From: DATJGF01 sp035495315
GTDB taxonomy: Bacteria > Verrucomicrobiota > Verrucomicrobiia > Limisphaerales > UBA8199
Length of the DNA: 64,000 nucleotides
Assembly (NCBI GenBank): GCA_035495315.1
Contig: DATJGF010000075.1
Span: 36,782 to 100,781, forward strand
Reading direction: 5' to 3'
Shown here: in pieces, positions 8,448 through 16,951 of the stretch
Position numbering within the stretch: the first letter of the stretch is position 1
How the letters are laid out: each line of letters opens with the position of its first letter
Program-made: the position numbers and the translations under genes
Notes under the pieces: generated by a model
What the model saw: the letters and a program-made list of their open reading frames with translations, nothing else
Database searches by the model: none
Told to the model about the DNA's origin: nothing

Positions 8448-9319
8448 GGCGGATTTTCCACCCGATTCTGATTTTGATCCTGTTGTTGGCCGCGACGTTC
8501 AGCCTCGCGACACTGGTTCAGCCACGCGCGCAGGGGTGGGATAAGCGGGGCAAGTCCGGCAATGTTTTGACTCTGCTTTTGGGGGACAGCCGCCGCATGT
8601 TTGCGAACCATTTCTTCGTCAAGGCGGATGTTTCTTTTCACAGCGGCTACTATCCTTCGATTTTCGATCAGGCCGAGAAACCAAAAGGCAGCGGCCATAT
8701 GACCAGCGAGGAAGGAAGCCCGGAAGCAGAAGAGCATGAACGCAAGATGAGTTTCCTGGGTGAACCCCGCGATTGGGTTGAGCGTTTTGGTCGCCACTTT
8801 TTCATTACTCACCACACGCACCTCGAAAATGGAAATGAACGCGAGATCCTGCCCTGGCTGAAATTGTCTGCCGAGTTGGATCCGCAACGTATTGATACGT
8901 ACGTGGTCGCTTCCTACTGGCTGCGGAACCGGCTAGGCAAGGTATCTGAAGCCGAGGAATTCTTACGTCAGGGTTTGCGCAACAACCCCAATAACTACGA
9001 ATTGCTTTATGAGATGGGGTGCCTCTACAACGAAAATTATCACGACTCGTCTCGTGCACGTCACATTTGGGAATTGGCCCTGCGCCGTTGGCATGAACAG
9101 GAACCCGCCAAGAAGGAGCCCGATCTGATTGATCTCGACAAGATTACTATTCACCTTGCGCGCCTGGAAGAGCACGAGGGTAATTGGGATCGGGCCATCG
9201 AATACCTCGAAGCGGCCATGAAATCCTCCCCGAATCCTGACGTCCTGCGGCAACAAATCGAAGAGTTGAAAGCGAAGCAACGGGACCCGAAAACAGCCAA
9301 AGAATCCTCACGCGGCTGA
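8444..9319 (+). CDS. Membrane-anchored TPR protein
   Basis: 291 residues. The N-terminal segment MRRIFHPILILILLLAATFSL is a signal anchor. The remainder is soluble and contains TPR-like helical pairs, most clearly at about 150-260 (AEEFLRQGLRNNPNNYELLYEMG; GNWDRAIEYLEAAMKSSPNP). The frame is open further upstream, but ATG 8444 creates the ATGA overlap with the permease and gives a clean membrane anchor, so it is preferred. Context suggests a periplasm-facing or assembly partner of the ABC exporter. No enzymatic motif is visible. Confidence 0.8.
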   Translation: MRRIFHPILILILLLAATFSLATLVQPRAQGWDKRGKSGNVLTLLLGDSRRMFANHFFVKADVSFHSGYYPSIFDQAEKPKGSGHMTSEEGSPEAEEHERKMSFLGEPRDWVERFGRHFFITHHTHLENGNEREILPWLKLSAELDPQRIDTYVVASYWLRNRLGKVSEAEEFLRQGLRNNPNNYELLYEMGCLYNENYHDSSRARHIWELALRRWHEQEPAKKEPDLIDLDKITIHLARLEEHEGNWDRAIEYLEAAMKSSPNPDVLRQQIEELKAKQRDPKTAKESSRG

Positions 9320-9400
9320 CCGGCCAATAGATAAAACGCCCGCCTTCGACTTCGGGGCTTTCTCTTGACAAGAAACCAAATCTTGTGATTACAATGGGGC

Positions 9401-12103
9401 ATGAAGGCAGGAACCCCGATCAGGCTCTCACTCATCGGACTCGTAGGCTCGTCGCTTTGCGGTACCGGTCCAGCCGCTGAGCCCTTCCCGATTGTCCTCA
9501 CCTCCAAAGGACCGCGGCTTGAACTAACCTGGCCCACCGCTGTCACGAATGCCGGACAACTCCGCGTCTTTCCGGAATATGAAATCCAATACAGCACGAA
9601 CCTGACAGACTGGCAGTCGCTCGGTGGGAAAGTGCGAGGCATCGATGCGCTCTCCGGGCCCAATCTGACTCTGTCGTTAGATCGGCGGGAAGGTGCAGTC
9701 TTTTACCGGGTAAGTGCCGACCTCAACTCCCAAACAACCGACGAGACGGGTTTGGGGGGAGCCAACACATTTGGATATGACGATGAACTCTCGACCCGCT
9801 TGGCACGATTGGGACTGCTATCGGTACAAGACTTCGCCACCAACGCCGGTCCTCTCGTGTATCTGCCTGAGATCAGTTGGGATCCGACCACTGCACAGTT
9901 CTGGACAAATTTCAGTTCCACGAACTTGTACAGCGACAGTGTGCCGGACTATCGTCTCCCGCCATCTTACAGCACAAACATTCCATACAATTACGTGTTG
10001 GATACAAATGAACTGGGCCTATTCAGGAGGAATGGTTTCGTCGTGAGCGAGCGCTTGGGATCGCCTTCGTTCGGCGATGCGTATTATCGAATATTCAACG
10101 CGGACCTGCCCGTGTTCGTGACCGCCGATTCCGTGCTGCATGCCTGGCATCGATCGTACCAAACCATGTTGGAGGAACTGGAGCAGATCGAATTGGCGAC
10201 GTTGCTCGAACGGGTTGTCAGCAATATGTCTTACCAGTTGCCGCAGACCTGGCAGCAATATGGGCAAGGTCCCCTCAGCAATAGCATTGTGGATGCAGAT
10301 TATTTCCTGACCGTCGCCCGAAGTTTATGGGCAAATCAGCAGATGCCCAGCGCGCTTGGCGATGCTTCCCTAAACCAGCAGGTCGCCCTTACATTATCCG
10401 CTATTAGCAACCAGGTCCTCGTCACACATTTCCCGATCTTCGGCGCCGATCGCACGATTGATTTTTCACAGTTCATGGTGCGCGGCCATTACACTGATAC
10501 TGACCGGCTCCGCCGGTATTTCCTCACCATGATGTGGTGCGGGCGGATCGACCTGCGGCTGATAACCTTTGAACCTGACAAAGAAGACGATATCAGGCAG
10601 TTAGGAACCGCTATAGTTCTGTCCTATTTGCTGAATCATGGCGGGCAGTTCGAGAATTGGGCGATGATGGAACAAATCACGCGGACGTTTGTTGGCATCA
10701 CTGACTCGATGACTTTTGCACAGTTGTCGCAGCTGCTCTTAAACGCGAACATTCGATCTCCTTCGGACGCGCCCGACCTGCTGACATTGACCAATCTCCA
10801 AACTCGATTGCAGAGCGGTGAGCTCGGCGTTCAGGCCATACAAAGCGACGTTCTGCTTTCGCCCTTGGGGCCCGAACAGTTGAAGCTGCCCCGGTCATTC
10901 ACGTTCACCGGCCAGAAGTTCGTCGTGGATAGTTGGGCGTTTTCGCAGTTTGTCTATGACCGCATCCGCTGGACACCGGACGAATGGCCGTACGTGATCG
11001 ATGGCAAGGTCGTTCGTCGTAAGCCGAGCTGTCTGGACATCGCCTTCTCGGTTCTCGGGAATGATCAGGTGGTTCCGCAGCTTGTGGCGCGGATGCTCGA
11101 TAATAACGGTGTCGCGTTTCGAGATAGTCCTCATTTGCCCTACCAGCACAACCTCCTGGCTGTGCGGCAAGTAATCGACGCGCAAGAGCCTTCGGTCTGG
11201 ACCAATAATATTTATACGGCCTGGTTGGGCGCCCTTCGTGCGTTGTCTGCGCCGACGACCGATCCAAAATATCCAGAAGCTATGCGCACACGCGCATGGG
11301 CTTTGAAAACCCTAAACACTCAACTCGCCTCTTGGACACAACTTCGCCACGACAACATCCTTTATGCCAAGCAATCTTATACTGCTTCCATCTCCTGCGA
11401 GTATCCAGCAGGATTTGTGGAGCCTCGACCCGAATTCTGGCAGCAGATGAAGACTTTGGCCGACACCACCGCGGCCGCTATTTCGAGATTACCGCTTTCG
11501 GGGCAGGTGGCCGGCCTGTTCTTGCCTGGCGGAACGGCGGATTTGGCGGTTATCCAATCGAATCAAATTGCGTTTCTAACTAACTTTTCCGCGCAGGTTT
11601 CGATCCTGGAACGGATTTCCGGGAAGGAATTGGCCCAAACCCCACTCGACGGAAATGAAACTGAGTTTCTGAAGAATGTCGTTGAACTGACTTGGCGTTA
11701 CTCCAACTTCCGACAATGGGACGGCTGGTATCCGAGTCTTTTCTACCGGAACGCCTTTTTCTGGTCGGTTAGTGACTTGCCGGATTGCGATCTGTGGGAC
11801 GCATTAGTCACGGATGTCCATACCGATCCTCCGGACCTAATTGTGGGCGATCCGGGCGCGGTCATTCATGAAGCCGTCGGCAATGTGAACCTCATGTTGA
11901 TTGCCATTGATAATGGACCTGATCGAATGGTGTATGCCGGGCCAGTGTTGAGTCACTATGAATTCGAGTTGCAGGGGGTCACCAGACTATCTGATGCGCA
12001 ATGGAAGAGCCGAATCCTGGCGGGCCAAAAACCGACTCAGCCAGAGTGGACCAAATCTTATCTTGTTCCGGGCAGGATCACTATACCCACAGGCAATCAA
12101 TGA
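9401..12103 (+). CDS. Secreted DUF3160 protein
   Basis: A 900-residue protein with an N-terminal hydrophobic signal (about 1-26). Residues about 35-110 form a small beta module of the type YEIQYSTNLTDWQSLGG ... VFYRV, also seen at the C-terminus of the S53 peptidase in this window. From about 200 onward it matches the DUF3160 pattern: NGFVVSERL, then ADLPVFVTADSVLHAWHRSY, and a long alpha-helical body. The biochemical role of DUF3160 is unknown; these proteins are large and exported. It is monocistronic and convergent with the alcohol dehydrogenase gene. The start is supported by the signal peptide. Confidence 0.85.
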   Translation: MKAGTPIRLSLIGLVGSSLCGTGPAAEPFPIVLTSKGPRLELTWPTAVTNAGQLRVFPEYEIQYSTNLTDWQSLGGKVRGIDALSGPNLTLSLDRREGAVFYRVSADLNSQTTDETGLGGANTFGYDDELSTRLARLGLLSVQDFATNAGPLVYLPEISWDPTTAQFWTNFSSTNLYSDSVPDYRLPPSYSTNIPYNYVLDTNELGLFRRNGFVVSERLGSPSFGDAYYRIFNADLPVFVTADSVLHAWHRSYQTMLEELEQIELATLLERVVSNMSYQLPQTWQQYGQGPLSNSIVDADYFLTVARSLWANQQMPSALGDASLNQQVALTLSAISNQVLVTHFPIFGADRTIDFSQFMVRGHYTDTDRLRRYFLTMMWCGRIDLRLITFEPDKEDDIRQLGTAIVLSYLLNHGGQFENWAMMEQITRTFVGITDSMTFAQLSQLLLNANIRSPSDAPDLLTLTNLQTRLQSGELGVQAIQSDVLLSPLGPEQLKLPRSFTFTGQKFVVDSWAFSQFVYDRIRWTPDEWPYVIDGKVVRRKPSCLDIAFSVLGNDQVVPQLVARMLDNNGVAFRDSPHLPYQHNLLAVRQVIDAQEPSVWTNNIYTAWLGALRALSAPTTDPKYPEAMRTRAWALKTLNTQLASWTQLRHDNILYAKQSYTASISCEYPAGFVEPRPEFWQQMKTLADTTAAAISRLPLSGQVAGLFLPGGTADLAVIQSNQIAFLTNFSAQVSILERISGKELAQTPLDGNETEFLKNVVELTWRYSNFRQWDGWYPSLFYRNAFFWSVSDLPDCDLWDALVTDVHTDPPDLIVGDPGAVIHEAVGNVNLMLIAIDNGPDRMVYAGPVLSHYEFELQGVTRLSDAQWKSRILAGQKPTQPEWTKSYLVPGRITIPTGNQ

Positions 12104-12139
12104 GTAATCGGGCTACGTGTCGCCGCCGCGGTAGCGGTG

Positions 12140-13294
12140 TCAAATAGCGCGCTCGAGAATCTCAACCAATTCTTGTACAGTCAGCATGATCGGATTGGCT
12201 TTCATGCTGCTGGCTTTTGAAGCTTTATCTACTAACTCGCCAGTGTGCTGACCTTCAATTCCGTAAGTACCCAAGCGCGGTATATTGAGACCCGCAACCA
12301 GATCGGCTATCCAGGCGACGCCCTGGTCCGCTGTTGCATTCGAATTCCCTGTGAGCAAACCAGCGACTTGCTGGTAACGGTTCAAGGTTTCGCCCGTAGT
12401 CTGGCGTTGGCGCGCGGCACGCAGATTAATTTCCATCACATGCGGCAACAGCACGGCACAAACGGCGCCATGGGGGGCGGGAAACATCCCCCCGATCGGA
12501 CCCGCAAAGCCATGGACGGCGCCAAGTCCAGCGTTGGCCAAGGCCAGACCACCGAACAAACTCGCTATCGCCATGTCTTCTCGGGCGGCAGTATTGTGAC
12601 CATCGGTGAAGCATTTGCGCAGGGATCGGGCTGCGCGCCGCATTCCTTCGGCACAAATTGCGTCAGTCAGCGCGTTAGCTCTGGAAGAAACGTAGGGCTC
12701 AATGACTTGGGTTAGGGCATCCAAGCCAGTGCTAGCGGTGACCGAGGAGGGCAAATCATAGGTGAGTTCCGGGTCCACTATGGCGACACGCGGCAACATA
12801 AACGGGCTGCGCAAGCTCACTTTGACGCGGTGCGCCGGCGAGCCCAACACCGCGTTTCGCGTAACTTCCGAACCGGTGCCAGCTGTGGTTGGAATCGCAA
12901 TGAAAGGAATCGACGGCTTGGCGAGGTTTTTTCCGGCGCCGATCACCTCGAGGTAATCCAGCAACTCCCCTTGATTTGCGAGCATCGCCGCGATTGCCTT
13001 TCCCGCATCAATCGCGCTGCCACCGCCCAAGCTGATGATAAGGTCGGAGCCGGCGGCATTCGCCGCGGCGACTCCACGCTCTACCGTCATCACGTCGGGC
13101 TCACCGGCAACTGCGAATACCTCGCTTCGAATCCCCTGCTCATCTAGGATTTTGTGGAGAGGCTCAGCACGCGCCGCCGACCGGCCCGTCACAACGAGCG
13201 CGCAACTCCCAAACCTCCTGGCCAGGGGCCCAGCTTCCCTGATCGTCCCATTTCCAAAGACGATTTTTTGAGCGGTAGCAAACTCAAAACGCAT
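12140..13294 (-). CDS. Iron-containing alcohol dehydrogenase
   Basis: About 384 residues of the group III Fe-dependent alcohol dehydrogenase family. It has the NAD-binding loop SLGGGSAIDAGKAIA and PTTAGTGSEVT. Metal ligands come from GLDALTQVIEPY (Asp) and the AVHGFAGPIGGMFPAPHG segment (His residues). Family reaction: reversible oxidation of an alcohol, or reduction of an aldehyde, with NAD(P). The start MRFEFATAQKIVFG at 13294 is preferred over a longer frame from 13321. It overlaps the end of the upstream LsrG-like gene by 11 bases, indicating coupling and probably a shared pathway. Confidence 0.9.
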   Translation of the reverse strand: MRFEFATAQKIVFGNGTIREAGPLARRFGSCALVVTGRSAARAEPLHKILDEQGIRSEVFAVAGEPDVMTVERGVAAANAAGSDLIISLGGGSAIDAGKAIAAMLANQGELLDYLEVIGAGKNLAKPSIPFIAIPTTAGTGSEVTRNAVLGSPAHRVKVSLRSPFMLPRVAIVDPELTYDLPSSVTASTGLDALTQVIEPYVSSRANALTDAICAEGMRRAARSLRKCFTDGHNTAAREDMAIASLFGGLALANAGLGAVHGFAGPIGGMFPAPHGAVCAVLLPHVMEINLRAARQRQTTGETLNRYQQVAGLLTGNSNATADQGVAWIADLVAGLNIPRLGTYGIEGQHTGELVDKASKASSMKANPIMLTVQELVEILERAI

Positions 13295-13583
13295 CGGGAG
13301 AAACGTTCGAGAGCTTAACACTGTAACGGGGCTCGGCCATCAACGGCGCAACACTATCGCGCCAGGTCTGGTAGTGTTTGGTTTCTTTATGCGCGGCTGG
13401 CGCTTCCGCAGTGCGATAAGCTTCCACCAGTATAAACCGAGTCGGATCGTCCTGTTGCTGCAGCACGTCGAACCGCGCAATGCCCGGTTCTTTCACACTT
13501 TCGCGAGCATTGGCGGTGGAAGCCTGTTTAAAGGCTTCGACTGCCTCGGGTTTGACATGAACGTGCACGTGAACAATGAGCAT
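13284..13583 (-). CDS. LsrG-like ABM-fold monooxygenase/isomerase
   Basis: 99 residues of the antibiotic biosynthesis monooxygenase (dimeric alpha-beta barrel) fold. The central part, GIARFDVLQQQDDPTRFILV with EAY..... AAHKETKHYQTW and VAPLM, closely follows LsrG/YgiN-type proteins; LsrG acts on phosphorylated autoinducer-2. Its coupling to an iron alcohol dehydrogenase points to handling of a small carbonyl metabolite. No lsrK or lsrF is nearby, so a real AI-2 role is not supported by context. The protein is cytoplasmic, with no signal. Confidence 0.8.
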   Translation of the reverse strand: MLIVHVHVHVKPEAVEAFKQASTANARESVKEPGIARFDVLQQQDDPTRFILVEAYRTAEAPAAHKETKHYQTWRDSVAPLMAEPRYSVKLSNVSPDAF

Positions 13584-13655
13584 AAGTCACCTTTGATTTC
13601 CGATGGACTTCATACTCGCAGAAGATGGAACGTTCAAGAATTTGTAGCGCACGTC

Positions 13656-13696
13656 GCGCAGAGCTTTACTCTGCTGTTGCGCAGGTTTCCAACCCT
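13656..13696 (+). repeat. Family A dispersed repeat
   Basis: A single-arm copy of the repeat at 2684-2796. It shows the gcagag / ctctgc dyad, then a gcgcaggtttccaacc-type tail that matches the reverse complement of the 2752-2790 segment. It lies between the msrB stop and the LsrG-like gene start on the minus strand. Confidence 0.6.
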
Positions 13697-13728
13697 GCAT
13701 CGGTCGAAAGCGAGGCCTCGAAGAATGG

Positions 13729-14454
13729 TTATTTCTCTTCGACTGGGGTGTCGGTCTTCGCCGCAGGTTTATACAGTCCTGCCTTAACAAATGGCTCAAG
13801 ATAGGCGCCATACCCTGCCTTCTCCATTTTTTCGACCGGGATGAACCGCAACGAGGCCGAATTAATGCAGTAACGCAGGTGGGTGGGACCCGGTCCGTCG
13901 TCAAAAACATGACCAAGATGAGAATTGGCAGTCTTGGATCGTACTTCGGTACGTTCCATGCCGAAAGTATGGTCATCGTGCTGGACAATTTCCTTTTCCG
14001 AGAGAGGCCGGCTGAAACTCGGCCAACCGCAACCAGAGTCGAATTTATCGAATGAACTGAACAGAGGCTCACCTGAGACGATATCAACGTAAATGCCCGG
14101 CTTTTTGTTGTCCCAATAGGTGTTACGAAACGCCGGTTCGGTGGCGGCATGCTGGGTCACCTCGAATTGCATCGGCGTGAGCTTTTGCTTGAGTTCGGCC
14201 GCAGAAGGTTTTTGAAAATTGCCCATAGAATTCGTGAAAGTGGCAGACGTGCCGTCCGCTTTGGATGTTGTTGGCTGAGATTGCGCCGGAGAACATCCTG
14301 CAGAAGTCAAAACAACGAGGACCGGCGCAAGCGCCAGATAAGCAATTGAGAATGCCCGACTCACGTTCAAACGTAGCACACTCCAGCGGACTGTCGACGC
14401 GTGCTGAGATCGACCGTGCATCTCACTAGTTAGGGTTAACTCACGGTTTGTCAT
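13729..14454 (-). CDS. msrB: Lipoprotein peptide-methionine (R)-S-oxide reductase
   Basis: 241 residues. The N-terminus carries a hydrophobic stretch ending in the lipobox LTSAGC (Cys54), so the enzyme should be envelope-anchored. The catalytic domain has SGCGWPSF, SKTANSHLGHVFDDGP and RYCINSASLRF, with catalytic Cys196 and probable resolving Cys142, as in the Neisseria PilB MsrB domain. The zinc CxxC pairs of many MsrBs are absent (YVDIVSGEPLF). It reduces methionine-R-sulfoxide in proteins, here probably repairing periplasmic proteins. An internal GTG at 14364 would give a more typical 24-residue lipoprotein signal and may be the true start. Confidence 0.92.
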   Translation of the reverse strand: MTNRELTLTSEMHGRSQHASTVRWSVLRLNVSRAFSIAYLALAPVLVVLTSAGCSPAQSQPTTSKADGTSATFTNSMGNFQKPSAAELKQKLTPMQFEVTQHAATEPAFRNTYWDNKKPGIYVDIVSGEPLFSSFDKFDSGCGWPSFSRPLSEKEIVQHDDHTFGMERTEVRSKTANSHLGHVFDDGPGPTHLRYCINSASLRFIPVEKMEKAGYGAYLEPFVKAGLYKPAAKTDTPVEEK

Positions 14455-14482
14455 GGCTCTGACGATTTAGGGCTTGCGGGCC

Positions 14483-14517
14483 GGAACCTGCGATACCAGC
14501 AGAGAAACTCTGCGTTA
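14483..14517 (-). repeat. Family A dispersed repeat
   Basis: A copy in minus orientation (ggaacctgcgatacc, then agcagagaaactctgcgtta) between the CGNR gene end and the msrB start. It keeps the gcagag / ctctgc dyad. The 162-base intergenic stretch holds nothing else recognised. Confidence 0.6.
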
Positions 14518-14616
14518 GATCAGTCGCGAAACTCAGTAAAACCTTACAACCTCGGGAGCTAATTTCCTGCCCAAGCTTTCGGCACGCCTGGCGAAGACAA
14601 TTCGTCCCTCGGCTCC

Positions 14617-15300
14617 TCAGCCGCTTGCTTCGCGGCGTTGTCTCAACCGATGGCGCCGGACTTTTGCTCGATTGCCACAATCGCGCATATCACACCAATG
14701 ACGACTGTGATTCTTGCTGGCATCAAGAAAAAGCCAGCCACAGTTATCTCCCCCGCATTGTCTTACCTGGTGCGCCGCGTGGTGTGAAGTCAACAACTCC
14801 GCAGCAGACCGCGCTATCGGTCCGAGGACTTGATCCAATGATTTTTCGTCCTTTGCCCAATCCCACTCAAAGTGTCCTCGCTCCTTGGCGGTAGTGACGC
14901 GCAAACGGGAGAGTCCCGACGCGAGCTCACGATTCAGCACCTGGATATCCTCCAGCGATGGACTCCCATTCTCTACAAAGGCGAAAAAAATCCGATAAAT
15001 CGCCTCCCGTAATTCAATTGCGCGATTCAATACCGAGGCTGCCTCCGTCGGACGCCCTTCCGCCTCTTTGACCAGAGTCCGTGCAAGGGCGTCGTCGAGT
15101 AACCCGGCTTGCAGCCCCCACGAAACTACAACCCCATAGGTATGAAGGTTTTCCCGCGCAATTGCACCCCGTTTCCCACCAACGGTGTTGGTGAAGTTCA
15201 GCGACAGATTGCCGGCCACGAACCGGAACTTTTTGGCCTCAGGGACATCACATTGGATATTGCAATTGAGCACAAAGGGAATGTAACCGTCAAAATTCAA
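14617..15300 (-). CDS. CGNR zinc-finger regulator (ABATE domain)
   Basis: 227 residues. Residues about 24-150 match the ABATE/YjbH-like N-terminal domain (KKFRFVAGNLSLNFTNTVGG), which is thought to bind a small ligand. The C-terminus is the CGNR zinc finger: CGGDNCGWLFLDASKN, SRHWCDMRDCGNRAKVRRHR, with four Cys and a basic tail for DNA binding. It is probably a transcriptional regulator. The ATG at 15300 falls inside a tandem dyad repeat (15282-15360). An in-frame GTG at 15273 would leave both repeat units upstream and is an equally plausible start. Confidence 0.85.
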   Translation of the reverse strand: MNFDGYIPFVLNCNIQCDVPEAKKFRFVAGNLSLNFTNTVGGKRGAIARENLHTYGVVVSWGLQAGLLDDALARTLVKEAEGRPTEAASVLNRAIELREAIYRIFFAFVENGSPSLEDIQVLNRELASGLSRLRVTTAKERGHFEWDWAKDEKSLDQVLGPIARSAAELLTSHHAAHQVRQCGGDNCGWLFLDASKNHSRHWCDMRDCGNRAKVRRHRLRQRREASG

Positions 15301-15360
15301 TTTGACAAGTTACCGGCGCTAGCGATATTGTAACCGTCAAAAATAATAATAGATAGTTAC
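15282..15360. promoter_or_regulatory. Tandem dyad repeats, probable CGNR operators
   Basis: Two 32-base units, 15282-15313 and 15329-15360, lie 47 bases apart. Each begins tgtaaccgtcaaaa and ends gttac, so the gtaac/gttac ends form inverted arms. In the first unit the inner gtcaaa and tttgac extend the dyad. They lie in the divergent region between the CGNR regulator (minus) and the small membrane protein frame (plus), as expected for autoregulatory operators. Confidence 0.55.
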
Positions 15361-15368
15361 CACGCGTT

Positions 15369-15644
15369 ATGAACTCACCTTCTTTAATGGATGAAAGCCA
15401 GCATTTCCTGGACATCTCCTCGCCTCACGGCTTAATCAAAGCCCGGTCTGCAACGCTGACGAAATGGAATCTGTCGCAAACCGTTTCGGCCCCCAGACTC
15501 CGCGTCATCTCGGGCAATAAGGAATCAACGAGCCTTTATAGATACGCGATGCTCGAGCAAGGGCGCATTGAGCATAGTGAACGCTTAACCTTTGCAGCTC
15601 TGGCGCTTTGCGGGTTGGTGGAAATCATTTGTGCTTTCGCGTAG
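15369..15644 (+). CDS. Small hypothetical membrane protein
   Basis: 91 residues, unrecognised. The first 65 residues are polar (LYRYAMLEQGRIEHSERL near their end) and the last 20 (TFAALALCGLVEIICAFA) form one hydrophobic segment, suggesting a C-terminally anchored protein. The ATG lies 8 bases after the second dyad unit and diverges from the CGNR gene, which favours a real, regulated gene. No homologue or function can be named. Confidence 0.45.
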   Translation: MNSPSLMDESQHFLDISSPHGLIKARSATLTKWNLSQTVSAPRLRVISGNKESTSLYRYAMLEQGRIEHSERLTFAALALCGLVEIICAFA

Positions 15645-15751
15645 TGACCGCGAAACAAAAATAAAATTGTCCCCTCTCTTGCGCCGACCGATCGGCCGCG
15701 GCTCTTGATTTGTGTGTCTTGCGGAGAATAGAATTAAGCACACCAGATTTC

Positions 15752-16813
15752 ATGAACCGCGTAGTGATGTTGCTGGGGCTGTCGTGCCTCCTAATCGTCT
15801 CGACGAGTGTGGGAGCCGAGTCTCGCCCTCCGTATCCCAGGAGCGAACTGCTGAGTGATATTACCTTTGATGAAAGCACGCTGCGACGGCTGGCTAATGG
15901 AAGTGATATTTGGGCCTGCACATGGGCGGCAGATGGCAACCTGTATGGGACTTGGGGAGACGGCGGGGGATTTGGCGGCAGCGATGAGGCAGGGAGAGTT
16001 TCGCTGGGGGTCGCGAGGATCTCCGGAGCACCTCCAGACTGGCAAGGCATCAACATTTGGGGCGGCGTGTCGGCCCTTTCCGGGCAACCGCCGACGGAGG
16101 GAAAGGCGACTATAATTGCGGTCAACCGGACTCTGTATTTGTACGCGAGCGAGCAAGGTAAGTGGGACCGGTGTCGCTTGTGGAAATCGGTTGACTACGG
16201 CCACAGCTGGGATAATCGCGGCTGGCTATTTCCAACATCGCACAAGGCATTTGCATTTCCCGGCCTGGTTCAGTTTGGCCGCGATAACCAGTTAAGTCCT
16301 GACGGTTACATCTATGGTTTTTCCGATAACGATACTCGCCGCCTCCACGATATGCGGCTCTATCTATTTCGGGTGCGGCCGAGCCAGCTCGAGAGCCTGA
16401 CGGCTTATGAATACTTTGTGGGAACTGAGCAGCGTCCCCGATGGTCGCACGATATTCAGAAAATGACTCCCGTATTTTCCAATCCGGAGGGAATTAGTTG
16501 GGGCACCACCTGTGTTTACCATGCCACGACCGGGCGTTACCTCCTAGCCGTGAGCAGTGATGAAGACCAAGGAGACTGGGGCCTTTACGAGAGCACACAT
16601 CTGTGGGGCCCTTGGCACACTATTGGTTACAGAAACGAATTCCCGGATTGGACCTACTCACCGGCTGAGAAGAAGCGGCCGGCTTACCTTCATACTTTTC
16701 CCGCAAAATGGATGAGCCAGGACGGGAAAACTCTGTGGTGCGTATTCGACCGGGGTGACCATTTCAATGTGGCGCGTTGCACCCTTACGGTGAAGGCAGC
16801 AGGCAGGAAGTAG
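15752..16813 (+). CDS. Secreted DUF4185 beta-propeller protein
   Basis: About 353 residues, starting at MNRVVMLLGLSCLLIVSTSVGAE, a clear signal peptide cleaved near residue 22; a longer frame from 15710 is disfavoured. The mature part matches the DUF4185 five-bladed propeller type related to glycosidase-like folds: WACTWAADGNLYGTWGDGGGF, LWKSVDYGHSWDNRGW, YLLAVSSDEDQGDWGLYES and the terminal WCVFDRGDHFNVARC. Such domains are found in exported carbohydrate-active proteins; the substrate is unknown. The GH16 enzyme follows on the same strand. Confidence 0.8.
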   Translation: MNRVVMLLGLSCLLIVSTSVGAESRPPYPRSELLSDITFDESTLRRLANGSDIWACTWAADGNLYGTWGDGGGFGGSDEAGRVSLGVARISGAPPDWQGINIWGGVSALSGQPPTEGKATIIAVNRTLYLYASEQGKWDRCRLWKSVDYGHSWDNRGWLFPTSHKAFAFPGLVQFGRDNQLSPDGYIYGFSDNDTRRLHDMRLYLFRVRPSQLESLTAYEYFVGTEQRPRWSHDIQKMTPVFSNPEGISWGTTCVYHATTGRYLLAVSSDEDQGDWGLYESTHLWGPWHTIGYRNEFPDWTYSPAEKKRPAYLHTFPAKWMSQDGKTLWCVFDRGDHFNVARCTLTVKAAGRK

Positions 16814-16951
16814 CGTTTGCCATCGAGAGAATTGGCGCATGCTGCCACGCAGGCAGAATGGAAGCTCTGGTAGTCGCGCTGCGCGCGCGAGATTTTGGCC
16901 CGCGGCGAAGCTCACTTGCCAGCACTTAAGTTAGCTGATATTCATCGGCCG

